Assembly (NCBI GenBank): GCA_021845985.1
Contig: JAJZES010000020.1
Location: 1-64,000, forward strand
From: Pseudomonadota bacterium
Lineage (GTDB): Bacteria; Pseudomonadota; Alphaproteobacteria; Acetobacterales; Acetobacteraceae
Length of the DNA stretch: 64,000 bases
Direction of reading: 5' to 3'
The notes below the pieces were generated by a model. The model was given only the letters and a program-made list of their open reading frames with translations, ran no database searches and was not told the DNA's origin. A program made the translations under genes and the position numbers. Shown here piece after piece: positions 54,567 to 64,000 of this stretch; the stretch's first letter is position 1; each line of letters opens with the position of its first letter.

Positions 54567-57242
54567 ATGTCCGCCTCGCCCGAGACCACGCCCGCCCGGC
54601 CGGATGCGCCGGCCTATGATTTCCGCACCGCCGAGCCGCGCTGGCAGCGCGCCTGGGCCGAGCGGGCCTGCTTCGAAGCGGAGGACGTGCCGCCGCAGGG
54701 TCGCCCAACCTACTATGTTCTTGAGATGTTCCCGTATCCGAGCGGGAAGATCCATATGGGGCATGTCCGCAATTACACACTGGGCGATGTCGTGGCGCGC
54801 TACAAGCGGGCGCGCGGCTTTACCGTGCTGCACCCGATGGGGTGGGACGCGTTCGGCCTGCCGGCGGAGAACGCGGCGCGCGAGCGTGGCATTCACCCAG
54901 CGACCTGGACCTTCGACAACATCGCGGCGATGAGGGCCGAGCTGCAGCGGATGGGCCTGTCGCTCGACTGGCGGCGAGAGTTCGCCACCTGCCAGCCGGA
55001 GTATTACGGGCAGCAGCAGAAGCTGTTTCTCGACATGCTGCGCGCCGGGCTGGTGGAGCGGCGGGAAAGCTGGGTCAACTGGGACCCGGTCGATCAGACG
55101 GTGCTGGCCAACGAACAGGTGATCGATGGCCGCGGCTGGCGTTCCGGCGCGCTGGTCGAGAAGAAGCTGCTGTCGCAATGGTTCCTGCGCATCACCCGCT
55201 ATGCGCCGGAGCTGTTGGCGGCGCTGGACGGCCTGGATCGCTGGCCGGAACGTGTGCGGGTGATGCAGGCGAAATGGATCGGCCGCAGCGAGGGGGCGCG
55301 GCTGCGCTTCGCGCTGACTGATGCAAAGCTGGCCGGACAGGACGAGGTCGAGGTCTATACGACGCGGCCGGATACGCTGTTCGGCATGTCGTTCCTGGCG
55401 GTGGCGCCGGAGCATCCGCTCGCCGCGCGGCTGGCGGCGCGCGACCCGCGGGCGGCGGCCTTCACCGCCGAGTGCCGACGCATGGGCACCAGCGAGGCGG
55501 TGATCGAGACCGCCGAGAAGCGCGGCTACGATACCGGGCTGTTTGTTGCTCACCCATTCCGGCCACAGCTGCGGTGCCCGGTGTGGATCGCCAATTTCGT
55601 GCTGATGGACTACGGTACCGGCGCCATTTTCGGCTGCCCGGCGCATGACCAGCGCGACCTCGATTTCGCCCGCGCCTATGGTCTGCCGGTGCTGCCGGTG
55701 GTCGCCGCGGTGCCGGCCGACGGCGGACAGCCGGGCGGGCCGGACGACGACGCGGCCGGCGCCATCGGCACGCGCGCCTATGACGGACCGGGGCGCATCG
55801 TCAACTCGGAATTCCTCGACGGGCTGACGATCGAGGACGCCAAGCGCCGCGCCATCAGCGAACTGGAACGGCTTGGTCTCGGCGCCGGCGTGGTCAACTG
55901 GCGGCTGCGCGACTGGGGGGTCAGCCGGCAGCGCTATTGGGGCTGCCCGATCCCGGTGATCCACTGCGCCGCCTGCGGCGTCGTGCCGGTGCCGGCGGCG
56001 ACGTTGCCGGTGGTGCTGCCGGCCGATGTCACCTTTGATCGGCCGGGCAATCCGCTCGATCACCATCCGACCTGGCGGCACGTCGCCTGCCCGAACTGCG
56101 GCGCGGCGGCACGGCGGGAAACCGACACGTTCGATACGTTCGTGGACAGTTCGTGGTATTTCGCCCGCTTCTGCAGCCCGCACGCGGCGGAGCCGGTGGC
56201 GTGCGCGGCGGTCGATCGCTGGCTGCCGGTCGATCAGTATATCGGCGGCATCGAGCACGCCATCCTGCACCTGCTCTATGCCCGCTTCTTCACCCGCGCC
56301 ATGCAGGCCACCGGCCATTTGTCGGTCGAGGAGCCGTTCCGCGGCCTGTTCACTCAGGGCATGGTGACGCATGAGAGCTACCGCGACGCGGCGGGCAAGT
56401 GGCTCTATCCCGAGGAGGTCGAACGCACCGCCGACGGCACGCCGCGGCGCCGGGCGGATGGCGGCGCGGTGACCGTCGGCCGCGTCGAGGCGATGTCGAA
56501 ATCCAAGCGCAACACCGTCGATCCCGGCGCCATCATCGACCGCTACGGCGCCGATACGGCGCGCTGGTTCATCCTCGCCGACAATCCGCCCGAGCGCGAC
56601 ATGGAGTGGACCGAGGCGGGAGTGGCCGGCGCCTATCGCTTCACCCAGCGGCTGTTCCGGCTGGCCCAGGGTCTCGGCGGTGCCGCATGCCCGGAGGAAC
56701 TGCCGCCGACCATCGGTGCGGCGGCACGCACGCTGCGCCGGGCGACGCATCGCTGCGTCGCCGCGGTGACCGAGGCGCTGGAGGGGTTTGCCTTCAACGT
56801 CGCGGTGGCGCGGCTGCACGAACTGGCCAACGCGGTCGGCGAGGCGGAGCGCGCTCAGGGCGCGACCGCAGACGCGGCGGTCGATCTGCTGTGGTCACGC
56901 CATGAAGCGCTGCGCACGCTGGCGCTGCTGGTGGCGCCGATGATGCCGCATCTGGCCGAGGAGATTTGGCACCTGCTGGATCCGGCGGCGGCGCGGCTGG
57001 CGGCCGAGATGGCTTGGCCGGACGCCGACCCGGCACTGGTCGCCGCGGAATCGGTGACGATCGCGGTGCAGGTGATGGGCCGGCTGCGCGGCACGCTGGA
57101 GATGCCGCCCGACAGTCCCGAGGCGATTGTGCTGGCGGCTGCCGCCGCCGAACCGAATGTGGCGCGGGCGCTGGAGGGGCGGCGCGTGGTCAAACGGGTG
57201 CATGTCGCCAACCGGATCGTCAATTTCGTGATTGCCGGATGA
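54567..57242 (+). CDS. leuS: Leucyl-tRNA synthetase
   Basis: Class I synthetase of 891 aa that charges tRNA-Leu. Motifs: HMGH-type signature in [14 protein letters not shown] (about residue 60), the CP1 editing domain (TTRPDTLFG), the [21 protein letters not shown] (KMSKS) loop and the anticodon-binding C-terminus. Length is normal. lptE overlaps its stop by ATGA. Confidence 0.97.
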   Translation: MSASPETTPARPDAPAYDFRTAEPRWQRAWAERACFEAEDVPPQGRPTYYVLEMFPYPSGKIHMGHVRNYTLGDVVARYKRARGFTVLHPMGWDAFGLPAENAARERGIHPATWTFDNIAAMRAELQRMGLSLDWRREFATCQPEYYGQQQKLFLDMLRAGLVERRESWVNWDPVDQTVLANEQVIDGRGWRSGALVEKKLLSQWFLRITRYAPELLAALDGLDRWPERVRVMQAKWIGRSEGARLRFALTDAKLAGQDEVEVYTTRPDTLFGMSFLAVAPEHPLAARLAARDPRAAAFTAECRRMGTSEAVIETAEKRGYDTGLFVAHPFRPQLRCPVWIANFVLMDYGTGAIFGCPAHDQRDLDFARAYGLPVLPVVAAVPADGGQPGGPDDDAAGAIGTRAYDGPGRIVNSEFLDGLTIEDAKRRAISELERLGLGAGVVNWRLRDWGVSRQRYWGCPIPVIHCAACGVVPVPAATLPVVLPADVTFDRPGNPLDHHPTWRHVACPNCGAAARRETDTFDTFVDSSWYFARFCSPHAAEPVACAAVDRWLPVDQYIGGIEHAILHLLYARFFTRAMQATGHLSVEEPFRGLFTQGMVTHESYRDAAGKWLYPEEVERTADGTPRRRADGGAVTVGRVEAMSKSKRNTVDPGAIIDRYGADTARWFILADNPPERDMEWTEAGVAGAYRFTQRLFRLAQGLGGAACPEELPPTIGAAARTLRRATHRCVAAVTEALEGFAFNVAVARLHELANAVGEAERAQGATADAAVDLLWSRHEALRTLALLVAPMMPHLAEEIWHLLDPAAARLAAEMAWPDADPALVAAESVTIAVQVMGRLRGTLEMPPDSPEAIVLAAAAAEPNVARALEGRRVVKRVHVANRIVNFVIAG

Positions 57243-57808
57243 GCCAGCGCAGCGCCGGACCGGGCGTGCCCCGCCGCGCGCTGCTGAGGCTGCTGACCGC
57301 GCCGGTGCTGGCGGCGCCCTTGCTAGGTGGCTGCGGCTTCCGCCCGGTCTACGCGCGGCGATCCTCCGGCGAGGCGGGAGCGGCGGCGGAAGGGCTGGCG
57401 GAGACCTCCATCCTGCTCATTCCCGAGCGGCCGGGGCAGTTGCTGCGCAATGCCCTGCAGGAGCGGTTTGAGCGCAGCGGGCTGGCCCTGGCGCGGCGCT
57501 ATGATCTGGGCGTGACCTTCGGCATCACCAGCGAGGCGATCAGCATCCAGCAGGACACGTCCTCGACCTATATCCGCTATGTCGGCACCGCCAATTACCG
57601 GCTGACGGCGCAGGACCCGAGCCGCAGCACCTTGACCACAGGGACGGCGCGCTCGGTCGATGGTCTGAACTTTTTCGATCAGCAGTTATTTGCCGCCGAT
57701 CTGGAGGGCGACGTGGTGCAGCAGCGGATTGCCGAGGCAATCGCCGATTCGATCGCGCTGCAGCTGGCTGCGTATTTCAACAAGCAAGCCGCCGTGTCGG
57801 CGCACTGA
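57239..57808 (+). CDS. lptE: LPS-assembly lipoprotein LptE
   Basis: Lipoprotein of 189 aa with lipobox LLGGC (C32) followed by GFRPVYA, the alphaproteobacterial LptE opening, and a beta-rich body ending in [22 protein letters not shown]. It plugs the LptD outer-membrane barrel that inserts lipopolysaccharide. Its ATG overlaps the leuS stop (ATGA), and holA begins 5 bp after its own stop. The leuS-lptE-holA order is conserved across alphaproteobacteria. Confidence 0.92.
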   Translation: MSQRSAGPGVPRRALLRLLTAPVLAAPLLGGCGFRPVYARRSSGEAGAAAEGLAETSILLIPERPGQLLRNALQERFERSGLALARRYDLGVTFGITSEAISIQQDTSSTYIRYVGTANYRLTAQDPSRSTLTTGTARSVDGLNFFDQQLFAADLEGDVVQQRIAEAIADSIALQLAAYFNKQAAVSAH

Positions 57809-57813
57809 TCGCG

Positions 57814-58827
57814 GTGAAGCTGGAGCCCCGCCGGGTCGAGGCGTTTCTGAACGACCCCGGACCGGCGCGGGCGGTGTTGCTGCATGGCGAGGATGCCGGG
57901 CTGGTGGCGGAGCGCGGCGGGCGGCTGGTGCGCAGCGTCGCCGGCGCGGTGGATGATCCGTTTCGCGTCGTCGAACTGGACCGCGATGCGGCGGCGCGGC
58001 TTGGCGACGAAATGGCCAGCCTGTCGCTGACCGGCGGGCGGCGGGTGGTGCGTGTGCGCGAGGCAACGGACGGCATGACCGCGGCGGTGGAGGCGGCGCT
58101 GGCCGGACCGGGCAGCGCCCTTCTGTTGCTGGAGGCCGGCGCGCTGCCGGGTCGCTCGCGGCTGCGCGTGGCGCTGGAGCGACATGCCGCGGCTGCCGTC
58201 ATCGCCTGCTACGCCCCCGACGGAACGGCGGTGACGGCGGCGATCCGCAGCGGGCTTGCCGCCCTGCAGGTGACGATCGCGCCGCCGGCGCTGGCATGGC
58301 TGACCTCACAACTCGGCGGCGATCTGGCGACGACGCGCGGCGAGGTGGAAAAGCTGGCGCTCTATGTCGGCGTTGGGGGCGAGGTCGATCTGACGGCAGC
58401 ACAGGCCTGCGTCGGCGACCTCGCCGGGCTGTCGCTGGAAGATGCCGTGTTCGCGGCCACCGCCGGCGATGTTGCGGCAACGGATCGGGCGCTCGAATTG
58501 GCGCTGGCCGAGGGCGCGTCGCCGGTGGCGGTCATTCGCGCGGCGCTCGGCCATGTCCAGCGGCTGCACCGGGCACGGCTGACGATGCGCGATGGGATGA
58601 GCGCGGCGGAGGCGGCAAAGACGGTGCGTCCACCGATCTTCTTCCGCCGCGAGCCGGCCTTCGTGGCGGCGCTGCGGCTGTGGCCGGGGCAGCGGCTGGA
58701 GCTGACGGCGACCACGCTGGGGGCGGCGGAAGGCAAGTGCAAGCGCACCGGCCTGCCAGCCGAAACGCTGTGCCGCAGCGCCGTGATCGGCGTCGCCCTG
58801 CGCGCGGCGGCGTTGCGCCGGGGATGA
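57814..58827 (+). CDS. holA: DNA polymerase III delta subunit
   Basis: Clamp-loader subunit of 337 aa that opens the beta sliding clamp. It has the delta fold: N-terminal AAA-like part (AVLLHGEDAGLVAERGGRLVR), a central region with TTRGEVEKLALYV and a C-terminal collar domain. It starts with GTG at 57814 and is convergent with parB, 24 bp away. Confidence 0.93.
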   Translation: MKLEPRRVEAFLNDPGPARAVLLHGEDAGLVAERGGRLVRSVAGAVDDPFRVVELDRDAAARLGDEMASLSLTGGRRVVRVREATDGMTAAVEAALAGPGSALLLLEAGALPGRSRLRVALERHAAAAVIACYAPDGTAVTAAIRSGLAALQVTIAPPALAWLTSQLGGDLATTRGEVEKLALYVGVGGEVDLTAAQACVGDLAGLSLEDAVFAATAGDVAATDRALELALAEGASPVAVIRAALGHVQRLHRARLTMRDGMSAAEAAKTVRPPIFFRREPAFVAALRLWPGQRLELTATTLGAAEGKCKRTGLPAETLCRSAVIGVALRAAALRRG

Positions 58828-58851
58828 CCGCCGGGCGCGACCGGCAATGGC

Positions 58852-59718
58852 TCAGTCGCGGGTGAGCAGGGTCAGCAGCCCTTCCAACTGGTCGAGCGTG
58901 CGGTAACGCAGGCGCAGGGTGCCGCCGCGTCCGCGCGGGGTAATCTCCACCTGCATGCCGAGGCGCGCCGCGAGGCTGCGCTCCAGCGCCGCCGTGTCCG
59001 GGTCCTTCGGCGCGGCATCAGGCCGGACGGCGGGATCGGCACCGGAGCCGCGCGCCGCGGCGAGCGCCTCGGTCTGGCGGACGTTGAGGCCGCGGGTTAT
59101 CACCGCCAGCGCCGCCTTGGCCGGTTCCGGGTGGGCGAGCAGGGCGCGTGCATGTCCGGCGCTCAATGCCCCCGCCCGCACCTCGGCCAAAACGGTGCCC
59201 GGCAGATGCAGCAGGCGCAGCGTATTGGCGACATGGCTGCGCGACTTGCCCACCGCCTCGCCCATCGCCTCCTGCGTCAGTCCGAACTCGTCGATCAGGC
59301 GGCGATAGCCTTCCGCCTCCTCGATGGCGTTGAGGTCTTCGCGCTGGAGGTTCTCCACCAGGGCCGCCGCCATCGCCTCGGCATCAGCGAGCGGGCGGAC
59401 CAGCACCGGAACGTCGTGCAACCCTGCCTGCTGCGCGGCCCGCCAGCGGCGCTCTCCGGCGATCACCTGAAACCGCCCCGGCAGCGTCGGATGCGGACGG
59501 CCCAGCAGCGGCTGCAGGATGCCGCGGGCGCGAATCGACGCCGCGAGTTCAGCCAGGGAGGCCGGATCGACGGTGCGTCGCGGCTGAAACGGGCTGGGTT
59601 CGAGCGCATCGATGGCGATGCTGCGCGGCCCGTCGGCCGACTCGCGATTGGCCGCGGCGTCGCCCAGCAGCGCCGCCAGGCCGCGGCCGAGGCGCGGCCC
59701 GGGGTCCTTCACGCTCAT
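58852..59718 (-). CDS. parB: Chromosome-partitioning protein ParB
   Basis: ParB of 288 aa: the N-terminal CTP-binding/ParB domain with PFQPRR, LLGRPHP, VIAGERRWRAAQQAGL (C-motif GERR), then the HTH QEAMGEAVGKSRSHVANTLRLL, and a C-terminal dimer domain. It binds parS and spreads as a clamp. It overlaps parA (ATGA). A near-consensus parS lies at 61118-61133. Confidence 0.97.
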   Translation of the reverse strand: MSVKDPGPRLGRGLAALLGDAAANRESADGPRSIAIDALEPSPFQPRRTVDPASLAELAASIRARGILQPLLGRPHPTLPGRFQVIAGERRWRAAQQAGLHDVPVLVRPLADAEAMAAALVENLQREDLNAIEEAEGYRRLIDEFGLTQEAMGEAVGKSRSHVANTLRLLHLPGTVLAEVRAGALSAGHARALLAHPEPAKAALAVITRGLNVRQTEALAAARGSGADPAVRPDAAPKDPDTAALERSLAARLGMQVEITPRGRGGTLRLRYRTLDQLEGLLTLLTRD

Positions 59719-60521
59719 CCTGTTGCCACCACGGCCCGCTCGCGCCGCAACATCTCGGTGGCGAGTTTGACATAGGCCTGCGCCCCAGGCGAGCGATAGT
59801 CATACAGCAACACCGGCTTGCCGTGGCTCGGCGCCTCGGAGACGCGGATGTTGCGCGGGATGACGGTCTCATACACCTGATCACCAAAGAAGCCGCGGGC
59901 GTCGGCGGCGACGAGGTCGGACAGATTGTTGCGCCGATCAAACATCGTCAGCACGATCCCCTGGAGCCGCAGGAGCGGATTGAAGCCGCGGCGCACCATA
60001 TCGACCGTGTGCAGCAGTTGACTGATTCCCTCCAGGGCGAAGAATTCGCATTGCAGCGGCACCAGCACCGAGGCCGCCGCGACCAGACCGTTGAGGGTGA
60101 GCAGACCAAGGCTGGGCGGGCAGTCGATCAGCACCACGTCGGGCATCGCCGCGCCGGCGGTGGCGCGCAAGGCGTCGCGCAGGCGGAACTCGCGCCGCGT
60201 TTCGCCGACCAGCTCGATCTCGGCGCCGGCGAGGTCGGGATCGGCGGGAACGATGGCGAGATTGGGCACGAAGGTCGGGCGCTGCACGGCTGCGAGATCG
60301 ACCGGGTCGATCAGCAGACGATAGGTTCCGTTACGGCGGTCGGCGCGGCCCAGCCCGAGCCCGGTCGAGGCATTGCCCTGCGGATCGAGGTCGATCAGCA
60401 ACACCTGTTGCCCGGCGGCGGCGAGCGCGGTGGCAAGGTTGATCGCGGTCGTTGTCTTGCCGACGCCGCCTTTTTGATTGGCAACGGCGATGACCGTGGG
60501 GTCAGCCGATCGATTGGACAC
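59715..60521 (-). CDS. parA: Chromosome-partitioning ATPase ParA
   Basis: ParA of 268 aa with a deviant Walker A motif NQKGGVGKTTTA (about 15-26), LLIDLDPQGNASTGLG, and VVLIDCPPSLGLLT (Walker B). It drives origin segregation together with ParB, whose gene it overlaps by 4 nt. Its 5' end overlaps the 3' end of rsmG by 20 nt, so the whole mnmE-mnmG-rsmG-parA-parB group is likely one transcript. Confidence 0.97.
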   Translation of the reverse strand: MSNRSADPTVIAVANQKGGVGKTTTAINLATALAAAGQQVLLIDLDPQGNASTGLGLGRADRRNGTYRLLIDPVDLAAVQRPTFVPNLAIVPADPDLAGAEIELVGETRREFRLRDALRATAGAAMPDVVLIDCPPSLGLLTLNGLVAAASVLVPLQCEFFALEGISQLLHTVDMVRRGFNPLLRLQGIVLTMFDRRNNLSDLVAADARGFFGDQVYETVIPRNIRVSEAPSHGKPVLLYDYRSPGAQAYVKLATEMLRRERAVVATG

Positions 60522-61134
60522 GGGCGACCTCGCGCAGACGGAAAATGGTGGCGTCAGGATTGGTGCAGCTTGGGAAGCGCTCGACCTGCATCTGCCACTG
60601 GCGGCGGGCCTGCGTCAATTCGGCCTCGGCGGTACGGCCCTTGGGAAACAGGCAAATCCCGTCCGGCCGCAGCACTGGCGCGGCAAAGCCGAGCAGGACG
60701 GGCAGCGGCGCCAGGGCACGCGCCGTCACCACATGAAAGCTGGGCAGCGACAGGCGCTCGATGCGTTCGGCATGGATCACCGCGTCGGCCTCGCAGACGC
60801 GCGCCGCCTCGCGCAGAAAGCCGGCCTTGCGCTGGTCCGCCTCAACAAGGTGAACCCGGCGCCCGGTGACGATGCCGAGCACCAGACCCGGAAACCCGGC
60901 GCCGGCGCCGAGATCGAGGATCGTGGCATCGGCGGGGACCACAGGCAGGTCGGTCAGCAGGGCGGCTAGCTGGGCCGAGTCGATGATGTGACGCTCCCAG
61001 ATGTCCGCGGCATCGGCGCGACCGACGAGATTGATCCGCAGTGTCCAGCGCCGCAGCAGCTCAACGAAGGCGTCGAGCCGCGCCTTGACATCGGGGGTAA
61101 ATCCCGGCCGGGCGGAGTGTTTCATGTGAAACAT
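60502..61134 (-). CDS. rsmG: 16S rRNA (guanine-527-N7) methyltransferase
   Basis: RsmG/GidB of 210 aa with [16 protein letters not shown] (SAM-binding loop, about 73-88) and [19 protein letters not shown]. It methylates G527 of 16S rRNA. Two starts are possible: ATG 61134 overlaps mnmG by 13 nt, while ATG 61125 gives the common ATGA overlap. Both lie over the parS-like site, which encodes the MFHMKH opening. Confidence 0.95.
   Translation of the reverse strand: MFHMKHSARPGFTPDVKARLDAFVELLRRWTLRINLVGRADAADIWERHIIDSAQLAALLTDLPVVPADATILDLGAGAGFPGLVLGIVTGRRVHLVEADQRKAGFLREAARVCEADAVIHAERIERLSLPSFHVVTARALAPLPVLLGFAAPVLRPDGICLFPKGRTAEAELTQARRQWQMQVERFPSCTNPDATIFRLREVARVQSIG
61118..61133. promoter_or_regulatory. 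Predicted parS centromere site
   Basis: TGTTTCATGTGAAACA differs from the bacterial parS consensus TGTTTCACGTGAAACA at a single central base. It sits inside the mnmG/rsmG overlap, less than 2 kb from parB, exactly where origin-proximal parS sites are common. It should be bound by the ParB encoded at 58852-59718. I found no second near-match in the window by eye. Confidence 0.8.
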
Positions 61135-62990
61135 TGACCGGCCGCGCCGTGCCGGCGCACATGCGCGGTCAACGCGGCGAGCGCCGCCGGCGTCACCCCC
61201 TCGATGCGCGACGCCGCACCGAGCGAAGCCGGGCGCGCGGCGGTCAGCTTGCTGCGCACCTCGGCCGACAAGCCGCCGACCGTGGCGTAGTCGATCCCGG
61301 CACCGAGAACCGCCCCCTCGAAGCGGCGGAAGGCGCGGATATCCGCCTCCTGCCGGGCGCCATATCCGGCATATTGCGCGTCGGCCCGAATCACCGCCAT
61401 CGCCTGCGGATCGGCCTCCCCCATCCACGGGAACAGCGCCTGCAGCGCCGCCACATCGGCCACCGCCAGCAGTTCAAACGCGCTGCGCTTGCGGCCATCG
61501 GCGCTGATCGGCAGGCCGGAGGCGGCCAACGCGCGCGGCCCCACGCTCTGCGTCGCGGCGCGCTGCCGCAGCCGCTCAACCGCATCCCGGAACGGCTCGA
61601 ACTGCCGCCGCCGCGCCGCACCGACACAGCCAAGCGCGATGCCCCGATCGGTCAGCCGCAGCGCCGCGTTGTCCGCGCGCAGCGTCAGCCGGTATTCGGC
61701 GCGCGAGGTGAACATCCGATACGGCTCGCTGACCCCCTGCACCACCAGATCATCGACCATGACGCCGAGATAGGCTTCGGCCCGGTCGAGAATCACCGGC
61801 TCCGCCCCCCCGGCACGGCGCGCCGCGTTCAGCCCGGCCAGCAGCCCCTGCGCCGCCGCCTCCTCATAGCCGGTGGTGCCGTTGATCTGCCCGGCGAGGA
61901 ACAGGCCCGGCATCGCCCGCATCTCCAGCGTCGGCCACAGCGCCCGCGGATCGACATAATCATATTCCACCGCGTAGCCCGGCCGGAGAATACGCGCCTG
62001 CGCCAGACCGGGAATCGTCGCCACCAGCGCCGCCTGCACCGATGCCGGCAGGCTGGTGGAGATGCCGTTGGGATAGACCGTCGGATCGTCCAGCCCCTCC
62101 GGTTCGAGAAAAATCTGATGCCCGTCGCGGTCGCCGAAGCGCATCACCTTGTCCTCGATCGACGGACAATAGCGCGGCCCGCGCCCACCGATCTGCCCGC
62201 CATAGGCCGCCGAGAGATGCAGGTTCTCGCGGATCAGCGCATGCGTCGCCGGCGTCGTGTGGGTCACCCCGCAGGCCACCTGCGGCAAGCTGATCGCCCC
62301 GCTCAGCGGGCTGAACGGTTCCGGTACCGCGTCGCCCCAGTCGCGGCCGACCGCCCCCCAGTCGATCGTGCGCCCATCGAGGCGCGGCGGTGTCCCGGTC
62401 TTCAGCCGCCCGAGCGGCGCACCCAGCCGCTCAAGCGACAGCGCCAGCCCGACCGAAGGCGCCTCCAGATTGCGACCGGCGGGCGTGCTCTCCTGGCCGA
62501 CAAACACCCGCCCGCGCAGAAACGTCCCGGTGGCGATGACCACCGATCCGCAGACAATGCGCCCGCCATCGTCCAGCTCGACGCCGGCGACCCGGCCATC
62601 GCCGGCCGCCACCAGCGCCTCGGCGCTGGCCTGCACCACCTCCAGCCCAGGCTGCGCCGCCAGCAGGTCCTGGATCGCCCGCCGGTACAGCGCCCGATCG
62701 GCCTGCGCCCTAGGCCCGCGCACCGCCGGCCCCTTGCTCCGGTTCAACAGCTTGAAATGAATGCCTGCCGCATCGGCCGCCCGTCCCATCAGCCCGTCCA
62801 GGGCATCGACCTCGCGCACCAGATGGCCCTTGCCGATCCCACCGATCGCCGGATTGCACGACATCTCGCCGATCGTCGCCCGATTATGCGACAGCAGCAC
62901 CGTGCGCGCGCCGCAGCGCGCCGCCGCCGCTGCCGCCTCGCAGCCGGCATGGCCGCCGCCGATCACCACGACATCCGCCGTTCGGTCCAT
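61122..62990 (-). CDS. mnmG: tRNA uridine-5-carboxymethylaminomethyl modification enzyme MnmG
   Basis: FAD enzyme of 622 aa (GidA) that with MnmE modifies U34 of several tRNAs. N-terminal FAD-binding [38 protein letters not shown], and the C-terminal helical MnmE-binding part are present. The start at 62990 follows GGAG and lies 10 nt after the mnmE stop. An upstream in-frame ATG at 63032 would overlap mnmE and was not chosen. Confidence 0.97.
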   Translation of the reverse strand: MDRTADVVVIGGGHAGCEAAAAAARCGARTVLLSHNRATIGEMSCNPAIGGIGKGHLVREVDALDGLMGRAADAAGIHFKLLNRSKGPAVRGPRAQADRALYRRAIQDLLAAQPGLEVVQASAEALVAAGDGRVAGVELDDGGRIVCGSVVIATGTFLRGRVFVGQESTPAGRNLEAPSVGLALSLERLGAPLGRLKTGTPPRLDGRTIDWGAVGRDWGDAVPEPFSPLSGAISLPQVACGVTHTTPATHALIRENLHLSAAYGGQIGGRGPRYCPSIEDKVMRFGDRDGHQIFLEPEGLDDPTVYPNGISTSLPASVQAALVATIPGLAQARILRPGYAVEYDYVDPRALWPTLEMRAMPGLFLAGQINGTTGYEEAAAQGLLAGLNAARRAGGAEPVILDRAEAYLGVMVDDLVVQGVSEPYRMFTSRAEYRLTLRADNAALRLTDRGIALGCVGAARRRQFEPFRDAVERLRQRAATQSVGPRALAASGLPISADGRKRSAFELLAVADVAALQALFPWMGEADPQAMAVIRADAQYAGYGARQEADIRAFRRFEGAVLGAGIDYATVGGLSAEVRSKLTAARPASLGAASRIEGVTPAALAALTAHVRRHGAAGQCFT

Positions 62991-63000
62991 CACCACTCCG

Positions 63001-64000
63001 CTATTTGCCGATACAGAACTGCCCGAAGACACTGTCCAGGATCGCCTCCGTCCCGACCCGCCCGGTAATCCGCCCGAGCGCCGCGAGGGCCAGCCTCAGC
63101 TCTTCGCCGCACAGCTCCGGCAATCCGGCCGTCGCCGATGCCGCCAGCGCCGCTGCCGCCTCGGCCAGGGCGGCGCGGTGCCGCGGGCGGGTCAGCGCCG
63201 GCGGCCCGCCGATCCCGGTCAGCTCCCGTGCCGCCTGCGCCAGACTCTGATGCAAGCGGTCAATACCATATCCGGTCGCCGCACTGACGGCGATTTCCCC
63301 CGCCAGCACCGCGCCGCCCAAATCGCATTTGGTCGCCACCCGCAGCGTCCGCCCGCCGTCCGACATTTCGACCGCCATCGCTGCCGACCCGCTCTGGCGC
63401 AACACCAGCACGAGGTCCGCCGAGGCCATCCGCGCTGCCGCCCGCCGCACCCCTTCCGCCTCGATCGGATCCGCCGTCTGCCGCAGCCCGGCCATGTCCA
63501 GCATGGTCACCGGCACGCCGTCCAGCACCAGCCGCGCCTCCAGCACGTCGCGGGTGGTTCCGGCGACCGGCGAGACGATCGCCACCTCGCGCCCGGCCAG
63601 AACATTCACCAGCGTCGATTTGCCGACATTGGGCGGTCCGGCGACGGCGAACACCAACCCGTCGCGCAGCCGTTCGCCGCGCCGTCCATCATCCAGATGC
63701 GCGGCGATCTCGGCGCGCAGCGCAGCACGCTCCGCTGCCATCCCGAGATCAATCTCGGGCGGCAGGGCATCATCAGGAAAATCGATCAAAGCCTCTTGCT
63801 GTGCGACGAGTCGCGTCAGCCGCGCCGTCCACTGGGCGTAAACCTGCCCCAGCCCGCCCTCGAGCTGGCGCAACGCCTGCCGCCGCTGCTCCGCCGTCTC
63901 CGCCGCCACCAGATCGGCGACCGCCTCCGCCGCCAACAAATCCATCCGGCCGTTGAGAAAAGCGCGGCGGGTAAATTCGCCCGGCTCAGCCGGCCGCGCC
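63001..64000 (-). CDS. mnmE: tRNA-modification GTPase MnmE, 5' end beyond the window
   Basis: Partial gene; about 330 C-terminal residues are visible. The frame is open to the window edge and reads [18 protein letters not shown] just before the internal ATG at 63945, a hallmark MnmE block, so that ATG is not the start. The G domain has GPPNVGKST, the G2-like GTTRD loop, DMAGL and TKCD, and the C-terminal signature CIGK ends the protein. It is the partner of MnmG. Confidence 0.95.
   Translation of the reverse strand, partial: ARPAEPGEFTRRAFLNGRMDLLAAEAVADLVAAETAEQRRQALRQLEGGLGQVYAQWTARLTRLVAQQEALIDFPDDALPPEIDLGMAAERAALRAEIAAHLDDGRRGERLRDGLVFAVAGPPNVGKSTLVNVLAGREVAIVSPVAGTTRDVLEARLVLDGVPVTMLDMAGLRQTADPIEAEGVRRAAARMASADLVLVLRQSGSAAMAVEMSDGGRTLRVATKCDLGGAVLAGEIAVSAATGYGIDRLHQSLAQAARELTGIGGPPALTRPRHRAALAEAAAALAASATAGLPELCGEELRLALAALGRITGRVGTEAILDSVFGQFCIGK

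Overview
The window is GC-rich, gene-dense chromosomal DNA from an alphaproteobacterium, most likely Rhodospirillales/Acetobacteraceae. This rests on gene content and order: mnmE-mnmG-rsmG-parA-parB facing DUF3576-leuS-lptE-holA, two tandem cysteine desulfurases followed by a ferredoxin and mnmA, and a beta-repeat protein with a C-terminal Hint domain. A palindromic intergenic repeat of a kind I associate with Acetobacteraceae also fits. No phage, transposase, CRISPR array or rRNA is visible. The taxonomy is inferred, not computed.

Layout. 1-9.5 kb: clpB with a heat-shock-type promoter, a MOSC protein, a rubredoxin-like/MBL hydrolase, a class A PBP, a 2-hydroxyacid dehydrogenase, tRNA-Leu(UAA), a cytochrome b561/c fusion and an SRAP protein. 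9.5-16.6 kb: a palindromic repeat, a MmgE/PrpD protein divergent from a CoA-transferase plus acyl-CoA dehydrogenase pair, then alaS. 16.8-27.5 kb: the Hint protein, HdeD-like and HtrA envelope proteins, an alpha/beta hydrolase, the Fe-S/thiolation set (two cysteine desulfurases, ferredoxin, mnmA), a DUF2501 protein, tRNA-Met and an orphan Flp pilin.

27.6-33.2 kb is the most interesting stretch. Four minus-strand genes joined by ATGA overlaps (APH-type kinase, divergent enolase paralogue, nitronate-monooxygenase-family flavoprotein, SDR) stand back-to-back, 71 bp apart, with a two-subunit class I CoA-transferase-like enzyme. The enolase paralogue keeps most catalytic residues but has Glu-to-Asp and His-to-Ala changes in the active site. 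The CoA-transferase beta subunit seems to lack the catalytic Glu. I read this as an uncharacterised catabolic module.

33.2-36.3 kb holds a hydroxyproline pair (D-amino-acid-oxidase-family dehydrogenase and 4-hydroxyproline 2-epimerase) and folE. 36.3-41.8 kb is an L-lactate locus, lutABC-lctP, divergent from a FadR-type GntR regulator, with a readable promoter and operator. 41.9-52.1 kb has purD, an MFS transporter, an SCP2-type thiolase and a minus-strand run kup-lutB2-lutC2-smr-xre containing a second LutB/LutC pair without LutA. It ends with yggS and a thiE-like gene whose start codons overlap head-to-head. 52.4-64 kb has a porin, the DUF3576-leuS-lptE-holA set, and parB-parA-rsmG-mnmG-mnmE with a near-consensus parS site at the rsmG/mnmG junction. 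This is the usual origin-proximal arrangement, so the right end probably lies near oriC.
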